Below, in pieces: positions 23,967 through 32,299 of a stretch of DNA of 64,000 nt. Where the stretch lies: positions 1 through 64,000 of the forward strand of contig NZ_LPVY01000013.1 in NCBI RefSeq assembly GCF_001613805.1, in the 5' to 3' direction. This DNA comes from Thalassospira lucentensis (GTDB lineage: Bacteria > Pseudomonadota > Alphaproteobacteria > Rhodospirillales > Thalassospiraceae). The notes beneath the pieces were generated by a model that was not told the DNA's origin, searched no databases, and saw only the letters and a list, made by a program, of their open reading frames with translations. Within the stretch, counting starts at the first letter, position 1. Each line of letters opens with the position of its first letter. A program made the translations under genes and the position numbers.

Positions 23967-25757
23967 ATGATTGCTGATCTTCCCTTCACACTTGCCGCAT
24001 TGCGGCAGGCATACGCATCCGGTTTGCGTCCAGAGCAGGTAGTAGAAGAAGCATTTCGTCGTTTGGATGCGACCGGCGATCCGGGTATCCTGATTTACAC
24101 TGCGCGTGATGAGGCGTTGGCCGCGGCCGGGGAACTTGGTGCTTATGATGGCCGTCCCTTGTGGGGAATTCCTTATATTGCCAAGGACAATATTGACGTG
24201 ATGGGGATGCCGACAACGGCGGCCTGTCCGGATTTTGCATATGACGTGCCGTCAGATGCTTTTGTTGTTGCCCAATTGCGGGCTGCCGGTGCGATCTGTC
24301 TCGGCAAGGCCAATCTGGACCAGTTTGCAACCGGTCTTGTCGGGGTGCGAAGCCCCTATCCCGTACCTCTTAATGCAATTGATCCTGCGATTGTACCGGG
24401 TGGATCGTCGTCGGGGTCTGCCGTGGCGGTTGCTCACGGGATCGCGAGTTTTTCCCTTGGTACTGATACGGCGGGGTCGGGCCGTGTACCTGCCGCACTT
24501 AACAGCATTGTTGGCCTGAAGCCTACACTGGGCACCCTGTCTGCAACCGGCGTTGTTCCGGCATGCCGGACGCTGGATACGATTTCAATTTTTGCCCTGA
24601 ATGTATCGGACGCGTGGGACGTGTTTGATGTTGCAGCACAATTTGACGCCGTTGATGCTTATAGCCGGAATTTCGTCAAAAAGGGTGGATTGTCAAAAGC
24701 GCTTCCTTTGCGTATTGCGGTGCCGGATGCCCGAACTCTCGAGACGTTTGGTGACGATAGCCAGCGCGATCATTTTCATGGCGATGTCGCGAGGCTTGCA
24801 GCACTTGGTTGCGAAATTACAGAGATCGATTTTACGCCCTTCTATGATGTCGCAAGCATGCTTTATCAGGGCGCATGGCTGGCCGAACGTGTTGCTGCGG
24901 TCGGCTCACGCCTTACTGAAAAACCAGAAACCCTGCATCGAACAACACGAGCCATTCTTGAGCCGGGGCTGGATTTGACGGCGGTGGATGCTTTTAACGG
25001 ATTTTACCGGTTAAAAGCCCTGCAACGTCAGTGCGAGAATGCGTTGACGGGGATTGATGCCATCTGTGTGCCGACCATTCCGCATTTCGTGACGGTGAAC
25101 GACATCGCGGCCGACCCGATCGGACCAAACGCGCGTTTGGGGACCTATACAAACTTTGTGAACCTGCTTGATATGTGTGGCATTGCGGTTCCGACCGGCC
25201 CCCGCAAAGACGGCCGTCCAGGCAGTCTGACAATTCTGGCAGGCAAAGGCGAAGATGCGAAAGTTGCATCCTTGGCAGCCTTGCTTGAGGCCGGTGACGT
25301 CGGCGCAACAGGATGGACCCGCGACGAGATCCGCTATTCCGAACCGGCCATCGGTGACGATGAAATCGGGCTCGTGGTCTGTGGGGCACATATGTCCGGC
25401 TTGCCGCTTAATGGTGAATTGACCGGACGGGCGGCCCGCTTGATCCGTAAAACAAGGACAGCCGCAAAATACAGCTTCTATGCCTTGGCCGGTGGCCCGC
25501 CCAAACGTCCCGGTATGTTGGTCAATACCGATACCGGCGGATCAATCGAGGTTGAGGTATGGGCCGTTCCCAAATCGGCAATCGGCAGTTTCCTTGCCGG
25601 GATTCCATCACCATTGTGTCTGGGTACCGTTGAACTCGAAGATGGCAGTCGCCAAAAAGGGTTCCTGTGCGAAGCCGCAGGTCTGGATGGCGCCACCGAT
25701 ATTACCGAGTTGTCCAGTTGGCGGACATATCTTGAGAAGATGGGCAAGACGGGTTGA
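23967..25757 (+). CDS. atzF: Allophanate hydrolase (AtzF-like)
   Basis: 596 residues, close to the usual length of about 600. The amidase-signature domain has the Ser-cisSer-Lys triad: Lys in YIAKDNIDVMG, cis-Ser in PGGSSSGSAVAVAHG and nucleophile Ser in GTDTAGSGRVPAAL. The C-terminal part from about 440 (VVCGAHMSGLPLNGELTGRA, AGIPSPLCLGTVELEDGSRQ) is the separate domain found in allophanate hydrolases, which cleave allophanate to ammonia and CO2. No urea carboxylase, biuret or cyanuric-acid hydrolase gene is beside it. It ends a peptide-type transport operon, suggesting a ureido- or guanidino-type nitrogen source. The ATG at 23967 is chosen; a GTG at 23904 would overlap the ATPase gene. Confidence 0.92.
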   Translation: MIADLPFTLAALRQAYASGLRPEQVVEEAFRRLDATGDPGILIYTARDEALAAAGELGAYDGRPLWGIPYIAKDNIDVMGMPTTAACPDFAYDVPSDAFVVAQLRAAGAICLGKANLDQFATGLVGVRSPYPVPLNAIDPAIVPGGSSSGSAVAVAHGIASFSLGTDTAGSGRVPAALNSIVGLKPTLGTLSATGVVPACRTLDTISIFALNVSDAWDVFDVAAQFDAVDAYSRNFVKKGGLSKALPLRIAVPDARTLETFGDDSQRDHFHGDVARLAALGCEITEIDFTPFYDVASMLYQGAWLAERVAAVGSRLTEKPETLHRTTRAILEPGLDLTAVDAFNGFYRLKALQRQCENALTGIDAICVPTIPHFVTVNDIAADPIGPNARLGTYTNFVNLLDMCGIAVPTGPRKDGRPGSLTILAGKGEDAKVASLAALLEAGDVGATGWTRDEIRYSEPAIGDDEIGLVVCGAHMSGLPLNGELTGRAARLIRKTRTAAKYSFYALAGGPPKRPGMLVNTDTGGSIEVEVWAVPKSAIGSFLAGIPSPLCLGTVELEDGSRQKGFLCEAAGLDGATDITELSSWRTYLEKMGKTG

Positions 25758-25925
25758 ATATTAATCTTCCAGCCTTTCGGCGGTTGTATTGATGGTATTG
25801 CGCTTGAGGACGGATATGTCGGGTTGCCGGAAATTCCCAGCGTTGGTTTCGAAGAAAAATCGACGCTGATCAAGGTTATGCGGGAATTTCTGTTTAGGGT
25901 TGAAAGCCCTCTTGAGGTAATTTAA
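25758..25925 (+). pseudogene. C-terminal remnant of an enolase-superfamily gene
   Basis: Directly after the atzF stop, in the same frame, 55 codons run open to a TAA at 25923-25925. From about 25788 they read like the last strand of mandelate racemase/muconate-type enzymes: EDGYVGLPEIPSVGFEEK, then a final helix. There is no start codon or ribosome site and nothing of the barrel domain remains. I read it as the tail of a deleted dehydratase or racemase gene. A chance match is possible because it is short. Confidence 0.5.
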
Positions 25926-26310
25926 CGGTTGGGTTTTCGTGTGGGAAGAGTCATCAATATACCCTTTTCAAGATTTGCTCTTTGCCATAATCCTTGAGAA
26001 ATTATTTCAAGTTTCGTATTACCTGTAATTTTAACTGGATTTTTAAAATGCCAGACTCTTCGGCTCTGTATTTTTTTATGCAGGGGGAGTTCGAGTTTTT
26101 GTGAACCGAATGTATATCTACAGCAATCTGTTAATCTTGGGAGGGGACGCTACCAACTATCTATTGCACTGCGATCTCTAATGCCGTTTCTATATATTTA
26201 TATAGTATTTTGCGGTGAAAGTCTGTGTGCCGTTTAGATTTGTGATTGGTTGCCGGAGCATGTGAGTTGGAAGATCGCAAACAGATCAATGCCTGTTTGC
26301 AACAAAGAAA
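25926..26310. other. AT-rich non-coding gap
   Basis: About 385 bp noticeably richer in A and T than its surroundings, with runs such as TATATATTTATATAG near 26190-26206. I see no open frame with coding character, no tRNA, and no terminator I would defend. It follows the enolase-superfamily remnant, so it may be a scar of deletion or insertion. Confidence 0.5.
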
Positions 26311-26784
26311 TCAGAAAAACCCGATCCATCGCCCCGCGAGAAGGGCGGAGGGCCAGATCAGCAGCGATAATGCGGCCATGATACGGGTTGGGTGCGTTAT
26401 CCTGCCGGTGGTGATGGTATGGTGCCAGCCAGGTGCGACATGCTGTATTACAATGGTGGCGATACCCAGTGCGACAAGCAGCATCTTCCATCGGAAAGCC
26501 GTGTTGTCGAGATACTCGATCGCGTTGACCGACCAGAGTGCCGGACCGGTCAGAAGAACAAGCAAAAAACCGCATCCTGCCGCACGCGACAGGAACGGTC
26601 CGATCACCCGGATATCGGGCCTGCGAATGATCCCGACAAGTCGCAAATCCAGCGGAACGATAGCACCGATCAGCAATGAAAGCCCGAGAATATGCGCTGC
26701 ATTGACCAGCATATAAAGCGGCCCCGGGCTACGTAATGCGGTGGCAAGGGTGCTTGCCTCCAGCCAGGTCGCAAGTTCCTGCAA
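26311..26784 (-). CDS. Integral membrane protein, DUF6644-like
   Basis: 157 residues, almost all membrane. Four to five helices are visible: LYMLVNAAHILGLSLLIGAI, a segment after SRAAGCGFLLVLLTGPALW, MLLVALGIATIVIQHV and MAALSLLIWPSALLAG. Conserved-looking residues include His in NAAHILG and the DLRLVGI turn. It starts at a TTG 3 bp after the stop of the DUF6152-type gene, so the two are co-translated. Histidines in helices suggest a haem or metal role, but no function is established to my knowledge. Confidence 0.75.
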   Translation of the reverse strand: MQELATWLEASTLATALRSPGPLYMLVNAAHILGLSLLIGAIVPLDLRLVGIIRRPDIRVIGPFLSRAAGCGFLLVLLTGPALWSVNAIEYLDNTAFRWKMLLVALGIATIVIQHVAPGWHHTITTGRITHPTRIMAALSLLIWPSALLAGRWIGFF

Positions 26785-26787
26785 ACG

Positions 26788-27177
26788 TCAGTTTCCCTGA
26801 ATGCGTTCGGGATACAGATCGTAATTCTGGCCGTCGATGATGATGCGGACGGCTTTCATATGTGCTTCTGCCGGGTCCTTGTTCCGGTTTCCGATCACGG
26901 TAATCGCATCACCGGGCTGCGCAGTGTCGCCGGTGAAGCCTGATCGTGCTGTCTGATTGGGGTTTCCCAGATCAACCTGCCAGACTGTGCCTTCGGCGTC
27001 GGTGACTGTCAGCGAGGGATGGGGCGGGTTCATCGAAATGCTTTCGATTGTGCCTTCAAGGGTCATCTGGGTGCTTTCGGCCCAGGACCAGCCGTGATGG
27101 GCGAAGGCGGGCAGGGACGGGGTGATCAGTATGACCGTCACGGCAAGCATGAAAGCCTTGCAGATACGAGTGGGCAT
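26788..27177 (-). CDS. Periplasmic DUF6152-type protein
   Basis: 129 residues. A signal peptide (AFMLAVTVILITPSLPAFA) is followed immediately by HHGWSWAE, the His-rich N terminus typical of DUF6152, then a small beta-barrel-like domain (TLEGTIESISMNPPHPSLTV, GDAITVIGNRNKDPAEAHMK). The ATG at 27177 has AGGAG upstream. The His-His-Gly terminus could bind copper or another metal once the signal is removed. It is paired with the membrane protein downstream, consistent with a two-part envelope system of unknown role. Confidence 0.8.
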   Translation of the reverse strand: MPTRICKAFMLAVTVILITPSLPAFAHHGWSWAESTQMTLEGTIESISMNPPHPSLTVTDAEGTVWQVDLGNPNQTARSGFTGDTAQPGDAITVIGNRNKDPAEAHMKAVRIIIDGQNYDLYPERIQGN

Positions 27178-27408
27178 GTTTCTGTATCTCCTGTCTGGAT
27201 TGAGCATATGCAGGCCCCTCAAACCCGGAGAGAATGACACAATTTTCTCGCCTTATGATTTCACAAGCGTGTGAGACTTCAATTATGGCGCAAGCGGTGA
27301 TGAGATAAGTGCGGTGGATTTCCTGTTACCCCGTCGGCGATTGATCCGGATGATGATTGACCGGTTCCTGTTCAAATTGTATGAGGATATAAAGCCGATA
27401 ACAATAAT

Positions 27409-28416
27409 ATGAGGATCAATGTGGCCGTATCTCCGTCTTTGCATTCCCCGTCATCACAGCCTGCACATCCGGCATGGATTGCGGTGGATTGGGGGACGTC
27501 GAACGTTCGCGCATGGGCGATGGATGATGGCAACAGCATCCTTGATCAGGCTTCAAGCCCGCTTGGCATGAATGCCATTGCCGCCGATGATGCGCTTAGT
27601 TTCGAGGGTGTGTTGATTGGCCTGATTGATCGGTGGTTGCCGCGTGACGCGACTGTGCGGGTGCAGGTTGTTATCTGCGGCATGGCCGGGGCAAAGCAGG
27701 GGTGGCTTGAAGCGCCTTATTGTTCCGTGCCGGTGCGCCCCGAAGAACTGGCATCGGGGGCTGTTCGGCCCGATATTTCCGATCCGCGGATTGATGTTGC
27801 GATCTTGCCGGGCCTTAAACAGGTTGATGATCCCGATGTGATGCGCGGCGAGGAAACCCAGCTTGTCGGGTTCATGGCGGCCCACCCGGCATTTGATGGC
27901 TGGGTCTGTTTGCCCGGCACCCATTCGAAATGGGCGCGGGTTTCCGGCGGTGCGATCCGCGGATTTAAAACCTATATGACGGGCGAGGTCTTTGCCCTGC
28001 TGTCAAAGCAATCGATCCTGCGGCATTCGATGGATGACCGGTGGGATGATGCCGTGTTCGAGCAAACCGTGCGCGAGGCGGCAAGTGCGCCAACCGGCTT
28101 CCTGCACAGGTTATTTACCGTGCGTGCCAGCGGATTGGTCGGCAATGCCGATGCCGCAAGCCAGCCGGGGGCTTCCGTCCTTTCCGGTGCGGTCATCGGA
28201 TCGGAAATTGCCGATGTGGTTCGTGATCTTGGCAGGGATAGCCAGATTGCCCAGATTGCCCAGATTGCCCAGATTGCATTGATCGGCGATGGCAAACTGG
28301 CGGGACTATATCGCAAGGCACTGGCAGCCCATGGGTTTGATGCCGATGCAGTGGATGGCGAGGCGATCACGATCGCTGGTCTGGCAAGTGCCTATCGCGT
28401 AATAAACATATCGTAA
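27409..28416 (+). CDS. dgoK: 2-dehydro-3-deoxygalactonokinase
   Basis: About 335 residues of the DgoK kinase family, which phosphorylates 2-keto-3-deoxygalactonate in the De Ley-Doudoroff pathway. Typical parts are IAVDWGTSNVRAWAMDD at the N terminus, CGMAGAKQGWLEAPYCSVP and CLPGTHSKWARVSGGAIRGF. The ATG at 27409 has no ribosome site; a GTG at 27421 with AGGAT upstream is an equally good start. Near the C terminus a 9-bp unit is repeated four times (28245-28277), coding QIA repeats. The aldolase gene follows 32 bp later. Confidence 0.92.
   Translation: MRINVAVSPSLHSPSSQPAHPAWIAVDWGTSNVRAWAMDDGNSILDQASSPLGMNAIAADDALSFEGVLIGLIDRWLPRDATVRVQVVICGMAGAKQGWLEAPYCSVPVRPEELASGAVRPDISDPRIDVAILPGLKQVDDPDVMRGEETQLVGFMAAHPAFDGWVCLPGTHSKWARVSGGAIRGFKTYMTGEVFALLSKQSILRHSMDDRWDDAVFEQTVREAASAPTGFLHRLFTVRASGLVGNADAASQPGASVLSGAVIGSEIADVVRDLGRDSQIAQIAQIAQIALIGDGKLAGLYRKALAAHGFDADAVDGEAITIAGLASAYRVINIS
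28245..28277 (+). repeat. 9-bp tandem repeat inside dgoK
   Basis: CAGATTGCC occurs in about four tandem copies, the last diverging at its end, and codes Gln-Ile-Ala repeats. Unit length is a multiple of three, so slippage would change protein length without breaking the frame. Confidence 0.9.
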
Positions 28417-28448
28417 CAGTATCTTTTTTCAGGTTTTGCAGGTGTAAA

Positions 28449-29108
28449 ATGGCATATCCGACTTCGGTCAATTCGCAGATCACGGACGCGGCAACCCCCG
28501 TGTCGCATCGCCGGTTGATTGCCATTCTGCGCGGTGTGAAACCCGACGAGGCGGCATCAATGGCGCGTGCCCTTGTCGATGCCGGGATCACGATGATCGA
28601 AGTGCCGCTGAATTCGCCAGAACCGCTTGAAAGCATTGTGGCGATGAAGACAGAAGTTGGTGATGAGGCTCTGATTGGTGCCGGTACGGTCTTGACCGAG
28701 GATGACGTCGAACGGGTCAAGGCGGCACGGGGCGAGTTCATCGTGTCGCCCAATTGCGATAGTGCGGTCATCACCAAAACCAGGGAACTTGGCATGGGAT
28801 CATGGCCCGGTGTTCTGACACCGAGCGAATGTTTTGCCGCGATCAGGGCCGGTGCAAGCGGGCTTAAAATCTTTCCGGCCAGCATCATCGGTGCGGAGGG
28901 CATCAAGGCAATGCGCGCCGTATTGCCAAAAGACATGCCCGTCTATGCGGTTGGCGGGGTCGGGCCGGATGATTTTGCGACCTATGCCAAGGCCGGTTGT
29001 GACGGCTTTGGGCTTGGGTCCGGCATCTATAAGCCCGGTATGGCGGCCAGTGACGTTTCAAAGGCCGCCATGGCCTATGTCGCGGCGCATGATGCGGTGT
29101 TTGGTTAA
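28449..29108 (+). CDS. dgoA: 2-dehydro-3-deoxy-6-phosphogalactonate aldolase
   Basis: 219 residues of the KDPG/KDPGal class I aldolase family. The catalytic Glu is in RRLIAILRGVKPDEA-type context and TMIEVPLNSPEP, the phosphate loop in LIGAGTVLTEDDVERV, and the Schiff-base Lys in GASGLKIFPASIIG. VYAVGGVGPDDFATY completes the barrel. It cleaves the product of DgoK to pyruvate and glyceraldehyde 3-phosphate. The IEVPLNSP segment and the neighbouring dgoK favour KDPGal over KDPG. No galactonate dehydratase gene is intact nearby. Confidence 0.92.
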   Translation: MAYPTSVNSQITDAATPVSHRRLIAILRGVKPDEAASMARALVDAGITMIEVPLNSPEPLESIVAMKTEVGDEALIGAGTVLTEDDVERVKAARGEFIVSPNCDSAVITKTRELGMGSWPGVLTPSECFAAIRAGASGLKIFPASIIGAEGIKAMRAVLPKDMPVYAVGGVGPDDFATYAKAGCDGFGLGSGIYKPGMAASDVSKAAMAYVAAHDAVFG

Positions 29109-29144
29109 AGCGTTTTGCCTTTAATCGATTAACAAACGTTTGAT

Positions 29145-30764
29145 CTATTGGCAGTTGATGGTGCTAAAGCCCACAGAGCCTGTCGTTGCACCAGAAAGGT
29201 TACAACTGCCATCATTTGTCGTGTTCCCGGTAGAGGCAGCGTTGAAGCTTGTTGTTCCTGCGCCACTAGAAGAAATAACAGTTTTAAGGGTGCCTGTTGA
29301 AAACGAAAACGCATTGTTGGCAATGGTGGGATTGGTGGAATTTGAAATGATAATTCCGACCGCACCAGCGGTATTTGATGATGGCGATATGGTGTTATTG
29401 CGAACCACCAGATTGGTTGAATTACGCGCATCAATGCCGACGCCGCCCCCCGCCGCACCGAAGGCCGTGAGTGTACTGTTTTCGATTGTGACGCCGGTTG
29501 TGTTGTCAGCGCGAACGGCAAAAATGCCAGTCCCGCCATTATCCGAATTGCTGACGGTCATTCCGATCAGTTTGGTATTGTCTCTCATTAACAGAGCATA
29601 GGGGCTATTTTGGTCCGTCGCCGCGATTTTGCCGCCAGAGACAGTCAGGATCGCTTCGCGACCGGAAGGGGATTTGACAGTGATATTGCCGGACCCGACC
29701 AGCGTTTGACCGGCAACCATATTTACCTGGGTCGTTACATCAATTGTCCCACCGATGATAACCGTGTTGGCACCTGCTGTGTCCAGTGCAGTATTCAGTG
29801 CTGCTGTGTTGGCCACCGATGAGGAGGTAATAACCGTCAATGTCTGGCCATCGGCGGTTCCGGTTGCGGTTTCAACCGGGCCGAAGGCACCGGACTGGCT
29901 GACAATATCGATATCGCGGATCACCGGATCAGTCATGCGCCGTTCCATCGGTGTCAGGCGTTTGCGGCCTGAACCAAAGAATTGCAACGGAATGCGAAGG
30001 CGTGCCGTCACGAAACCTTGTGAACCGCGCGGATTGTCATGTTGCCATTCGCTGCCGATGGAAAAGCGTGATCCGTCCCAAAGCCAGGGGACCTCGTCGA
30101 ATGCCATTTCAGCCCGCAGTCGCGGACCGGTTATGTCCGCGACCTCGTCGGCAAAGAAATGATATCCACCGGCGAACAGTCTGATTTGCTGGGGTTCTTC
30201 TGGTTCATAGACCGGTAGACGCCAACCGATTTCGCCATCAAAGCCAGCCATGCTGCGTTCTTCGCCGCCACGGAAGCTGATGGTTGTGCCCGACAGGCTG
30301 ACCTCGTTCAAGGCGTCCACATTGCGAACACGACTGCCCTGCGGCACATAGGCATTGGTACGAAAATCCCAGTCGGTTGAAAGCGCCTCGGCACCGAGGG
30401 TTACCTGATTGAAGTAGTTTCCCCATTCACTTTCGCGCCGATCGAAATAGGCAATACCACCCAGATTCCAGCCGCTTTCATGCATGTGGCGGATGCCAAG
30501 GCCAAAGTTGCCTTCGCGGCCGTTGTCGTCATCAAAGCGTGCTCGAAAATTGGCAAATAACATGCTGTCATTGTTTTGAAGAAGAGGGATGAACATGTCA
30601 CCTTCGCCAAGGCTGCGCTCGGTACCGGCCTTGCCTTCAAAGTCAATATGCGAACCCCATTTCGGCACGTCCTGATCTTGCGCGATTACTGCATTGCTGG
30701 TGCCATCAACCACCAGTAATGCAAGCCACGCGGTCAAAAGACCATGAAGATTAACGGATTTCAT
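29145..30764 (-). CDS. Putative surface protein: inverse-autotransporter-like barrel plus right-handed beta-helix
   Basis: 539 residues. After a signal peptide, residues about 35-290 alternate like an outer-membrane barrel and resemble the intimin/invasin-type domain (FANFRARFDDDNGREGNFGL, ESGWNLGGIAYFDRRES, QIRLFAGGYHFFADE). From about 320 the rest is Asn/Thr/Ser-rich with parallel beta-helix rungs (GVTIENSTLTAFG, NLVVRNNTISPSS, NPTIANNAFSF). It would present the helix at the cell surface. No Ig-like repeats, usual for invasins, are present. It has no evident partner gene. Function, possibly adhesion or glycan contact, is unknown. Confidence 0.72.
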   Translation of the reverse strand: MKSVNLHGLLTAWLALLVVDGTSNAVIAQDQDVPKWGSHIDFEGKAGTERSLGEGDMFIPLLQNNDSMLFANFRARFDDDNGREGNFGLGIRHMHESGWNLGGIAYFDRRESEWGNYFNQVTLGAEALSTDWDFRTNAYVPQGSRVRNVDALNEVSLSGTTISFRGGEERSMAGFDGEIGWRLPVYEPEEPQQIRLFAGGYHFFADEVADITGPRLRAEMAFDEVPWLWDGSRFSIGSEWQHDNPRGSQGFVTARLRIPLQFFGSGRKRLTPMERRMTDPVIRDIDIVSQSGAFGPVETATGTADGQTLTVITSSSVANTAALNTALDTAGANTVIIGGTIDVTTQVNMVAGQTLVGSGNITVKSPSGREAILTVSGGKIAATDQNSPYALLMRDNTKLIGMTVSNSDNGGTGIFAVRADNTTGVTIENSTLTAFGAAGGGVGIDARNSTNLVVRNNTISPSSNTAGAVGIIISNSTNPTIANNAFSFSTGTLKTVISSSGAGTTSFNAASTGNTTNDGSCNLSGATTGSVGFSTINCQ

Positions 30765-31103
30765 TGTACGTTTTGCCCGACTGTCCCGGTGAACGCACCC
30801 GGTGATTATCCCATCTTATTGATTAGTTTTATGCTTTTTATTTTATGCGTTCAGTCTTCTGTTTATGTCAACTCCGGGTAATTTTCAATGAAGCCATATA
30901 TCTTCGGGTTACTTTTCTGGAACGGTTCCAATCATTTGCAGTAGGAAGGTCCGCCGTTCGCAGCTTGCCTGTCTCCGGGATGTGGGACGTTATTTCGGTC
31001 CATTTTGAACGATCATTCTGAAAGGACTGGAACGGGGTTTGACCCGCTTGGCAGGCCGGTCTAAATTCCTGCCATTGCAAGAACTCCAGAATGGGAGGAT
31101 CCA
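30765..31103. other. 339-bp gap between divergent genes
   Basis: The left part (30820-30890) is AT-rich and probably holds the promoter of the beta-helix surface gene. The right part holds the promoter for the SDR gene. No coding sequence is convincing. Confidence 0.4.
31039..31067 (+). promoter_or_regulatory. Sigma-70-like promoter for the SDR gene
   Basis: TTGACC (31039-31044), exactly 17 bp, then TAAATT (31062-31067), placed 36 bp before the start codon of the short-chain dehydrogenase gene. Confidence 0.6.
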
Positions 31104-31886
31104 TTGGATCTGGGAATCAAGGGCCGCAAGGCGATTGTCTGCGCGTCATCAAAGGGACTTGGGCGTGGTTGCGCGATCAAGCTGGCGGAAGCGGGTGTTG
31201 ATCTGACGCTGAATGCGCGTTCCGAAGGGCCGTTAAACGAAACGGCGGAATATATCCGCGATACGTTTGGTGTGAAAGTCACCACGGTTGCGTGTGACAT
31301 CACCACCGAAGAGGGTCGCAACAAGGTTCTGGCGGCCGAAGGCATGCCCGATATTCTGGTCAATAATGCCGGTGGTCCGCCGCCCGGTGTCTGGTCCGAC
31401 TGGGGACAGAAGGAATGGGAGGCGGCGGTTCAGTCCAACATGCTGACCCCGATCCTGCTGGCAACCGCGGTTTTGCCGGGCATGATTTCGCGCAAATGGG
31501 GCCGGATTGTTAATATCACGTCAGGTTCGGTCAAATCGCCGATCCCGCATCTGGGCCTTTCGAATGCGGCACGTGCCGGGTTGACTGGCTTTGTTGCCGG
31601 GACCGCACGCCAGGTGGCCAAAGATGGCGTGATCATGAACAACCTTTTGCCAGGCCAACATGATACGGATCGCATCAATGCATTGATGACCAATCGGGCG
31701 AAGAACGAGGATATCAGCCTAGAAGAGGCACGTACCAAAACGCAGGCGGGTCTTCCGACCGGGCGTTTTGGTGATCCGATTGATTTCGGGGCGACCTGTG
31801 CCTTCATGTGCAGCGAACACGCAAAGTTTATGGTCGGACAGAATGTGCTGCTTGATGGTGGTGCCTTCAACTCCACCATGGGCTGA
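31104..31886 (+). CDS. Short-chain dehydrogenase-like protein with altered active site
   Basis: 260 residues with an SDR fold: cofactor loop CASSKGLGRGCAIKLAEAGV, NNAGG motif in DILVNNAGGPPPG, and IVNITSGSVKSPIP with the usual Ser. The catalytic YxxxK position instead reads LSNAARAG, so Tyr and Lys appear to be Leu and Arg. A subgroup of SDR proteins shares this SNAxRAG form, and their chemistry is unclear to me. The start is a TTG behind GGGAGGAT. It is followed by two small conserved genes not obviously related. Confidence 0.88.
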   Translation: MDLGIKGRKAIVCASSKGLGRGCAIKLAEAGVDLTLNARSEGPLNETAEYIRDTFGVKVTTVACDITTEEGRNKVLAAEGMPDILVNNAGGPPPGVWSDWGQKEWEAAVQSNMLTPILLATAVLPGMISRKWGRIVNITSGSVKSPIPHLGLSNAARAGLTGFVAGTARQVAKDGVIMNNLLPGQHDTDRINALMTNRAKNEDISLEEARTKTQAGLPTGRFGDPIDFGATCAFMCSEHAKFMVGQNVLLDGGAFNSTMG

Positions 31887-31966
31887 TATGTCGTCTTTCG
31901 CTACAGGACGGTCTGCAACGAAATCCAGCATATCACCAAATGCCCGGCGCAAAGGGTGGTGCTAGC

Positions 31967-32221
31967 ATGGCGTCATTCACCTTTGTCTATGTGTTGCGCG
32001 AGCGGGAGGTTCTCCGCCCGCGCACCTATGTCGGCTGGTCAACCGATGTCGAGGCCCGGCTTGCCACGCATAACAGTGGCAAGGGGGCAAAGACGACGCG
32101 CGGGCGGCAATGGGACCTTGTTTATGTCGAACGGTTCCGCACCTTTGGCGAGGCGATGAGCCGCGAATGGCATTTAAAGCGTGACCGGAAATTGCGCAAA
32201 ATGCTGGCAGGGGGCGTGTGA
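31967..32221 (+). CDS. GIY-YIG nuclease domain protein (UPF0213/YhbQ-like)
   Basis: 84 residues, the whole protein being one GIY-YIG domain. FVYVL replaces the first GIY strand, TYVGWSTDVEARLATHNSG is the second YIG strand with its Arg, and the catalytic Glu lies in EAMSREWHLKR. Stand-alone proteins of this size may act in DNA or nucleotide damage processing; the substrate is uncertain. The ATG at 31967 follows AAAGGGTGG. Upstream in-frame codons are not family-like. Confidence 0.9.
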   Translation: MASFTFVYVLREREVLRPRTYVGWSTDVEARLATHNSGKGAKTTRGRQWDLVYVERFRTFGEAMSREWHLKRDRKLRKMLAGGV

Positions 32222-32299
32222 TAAACAAATCAGGGCTTGAATATTTGCGCGCACTCGCAGATATGTGGGCCAACAGTTTGAAACCATCAGGACGACATC

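Noticed and set aside
30868-31104. 78-codon minus-strand open frame in the gap before the SDR gene
   Set aside because: No ribosome site or family resemblance, and it covers the SDR promoter and ribosome site.
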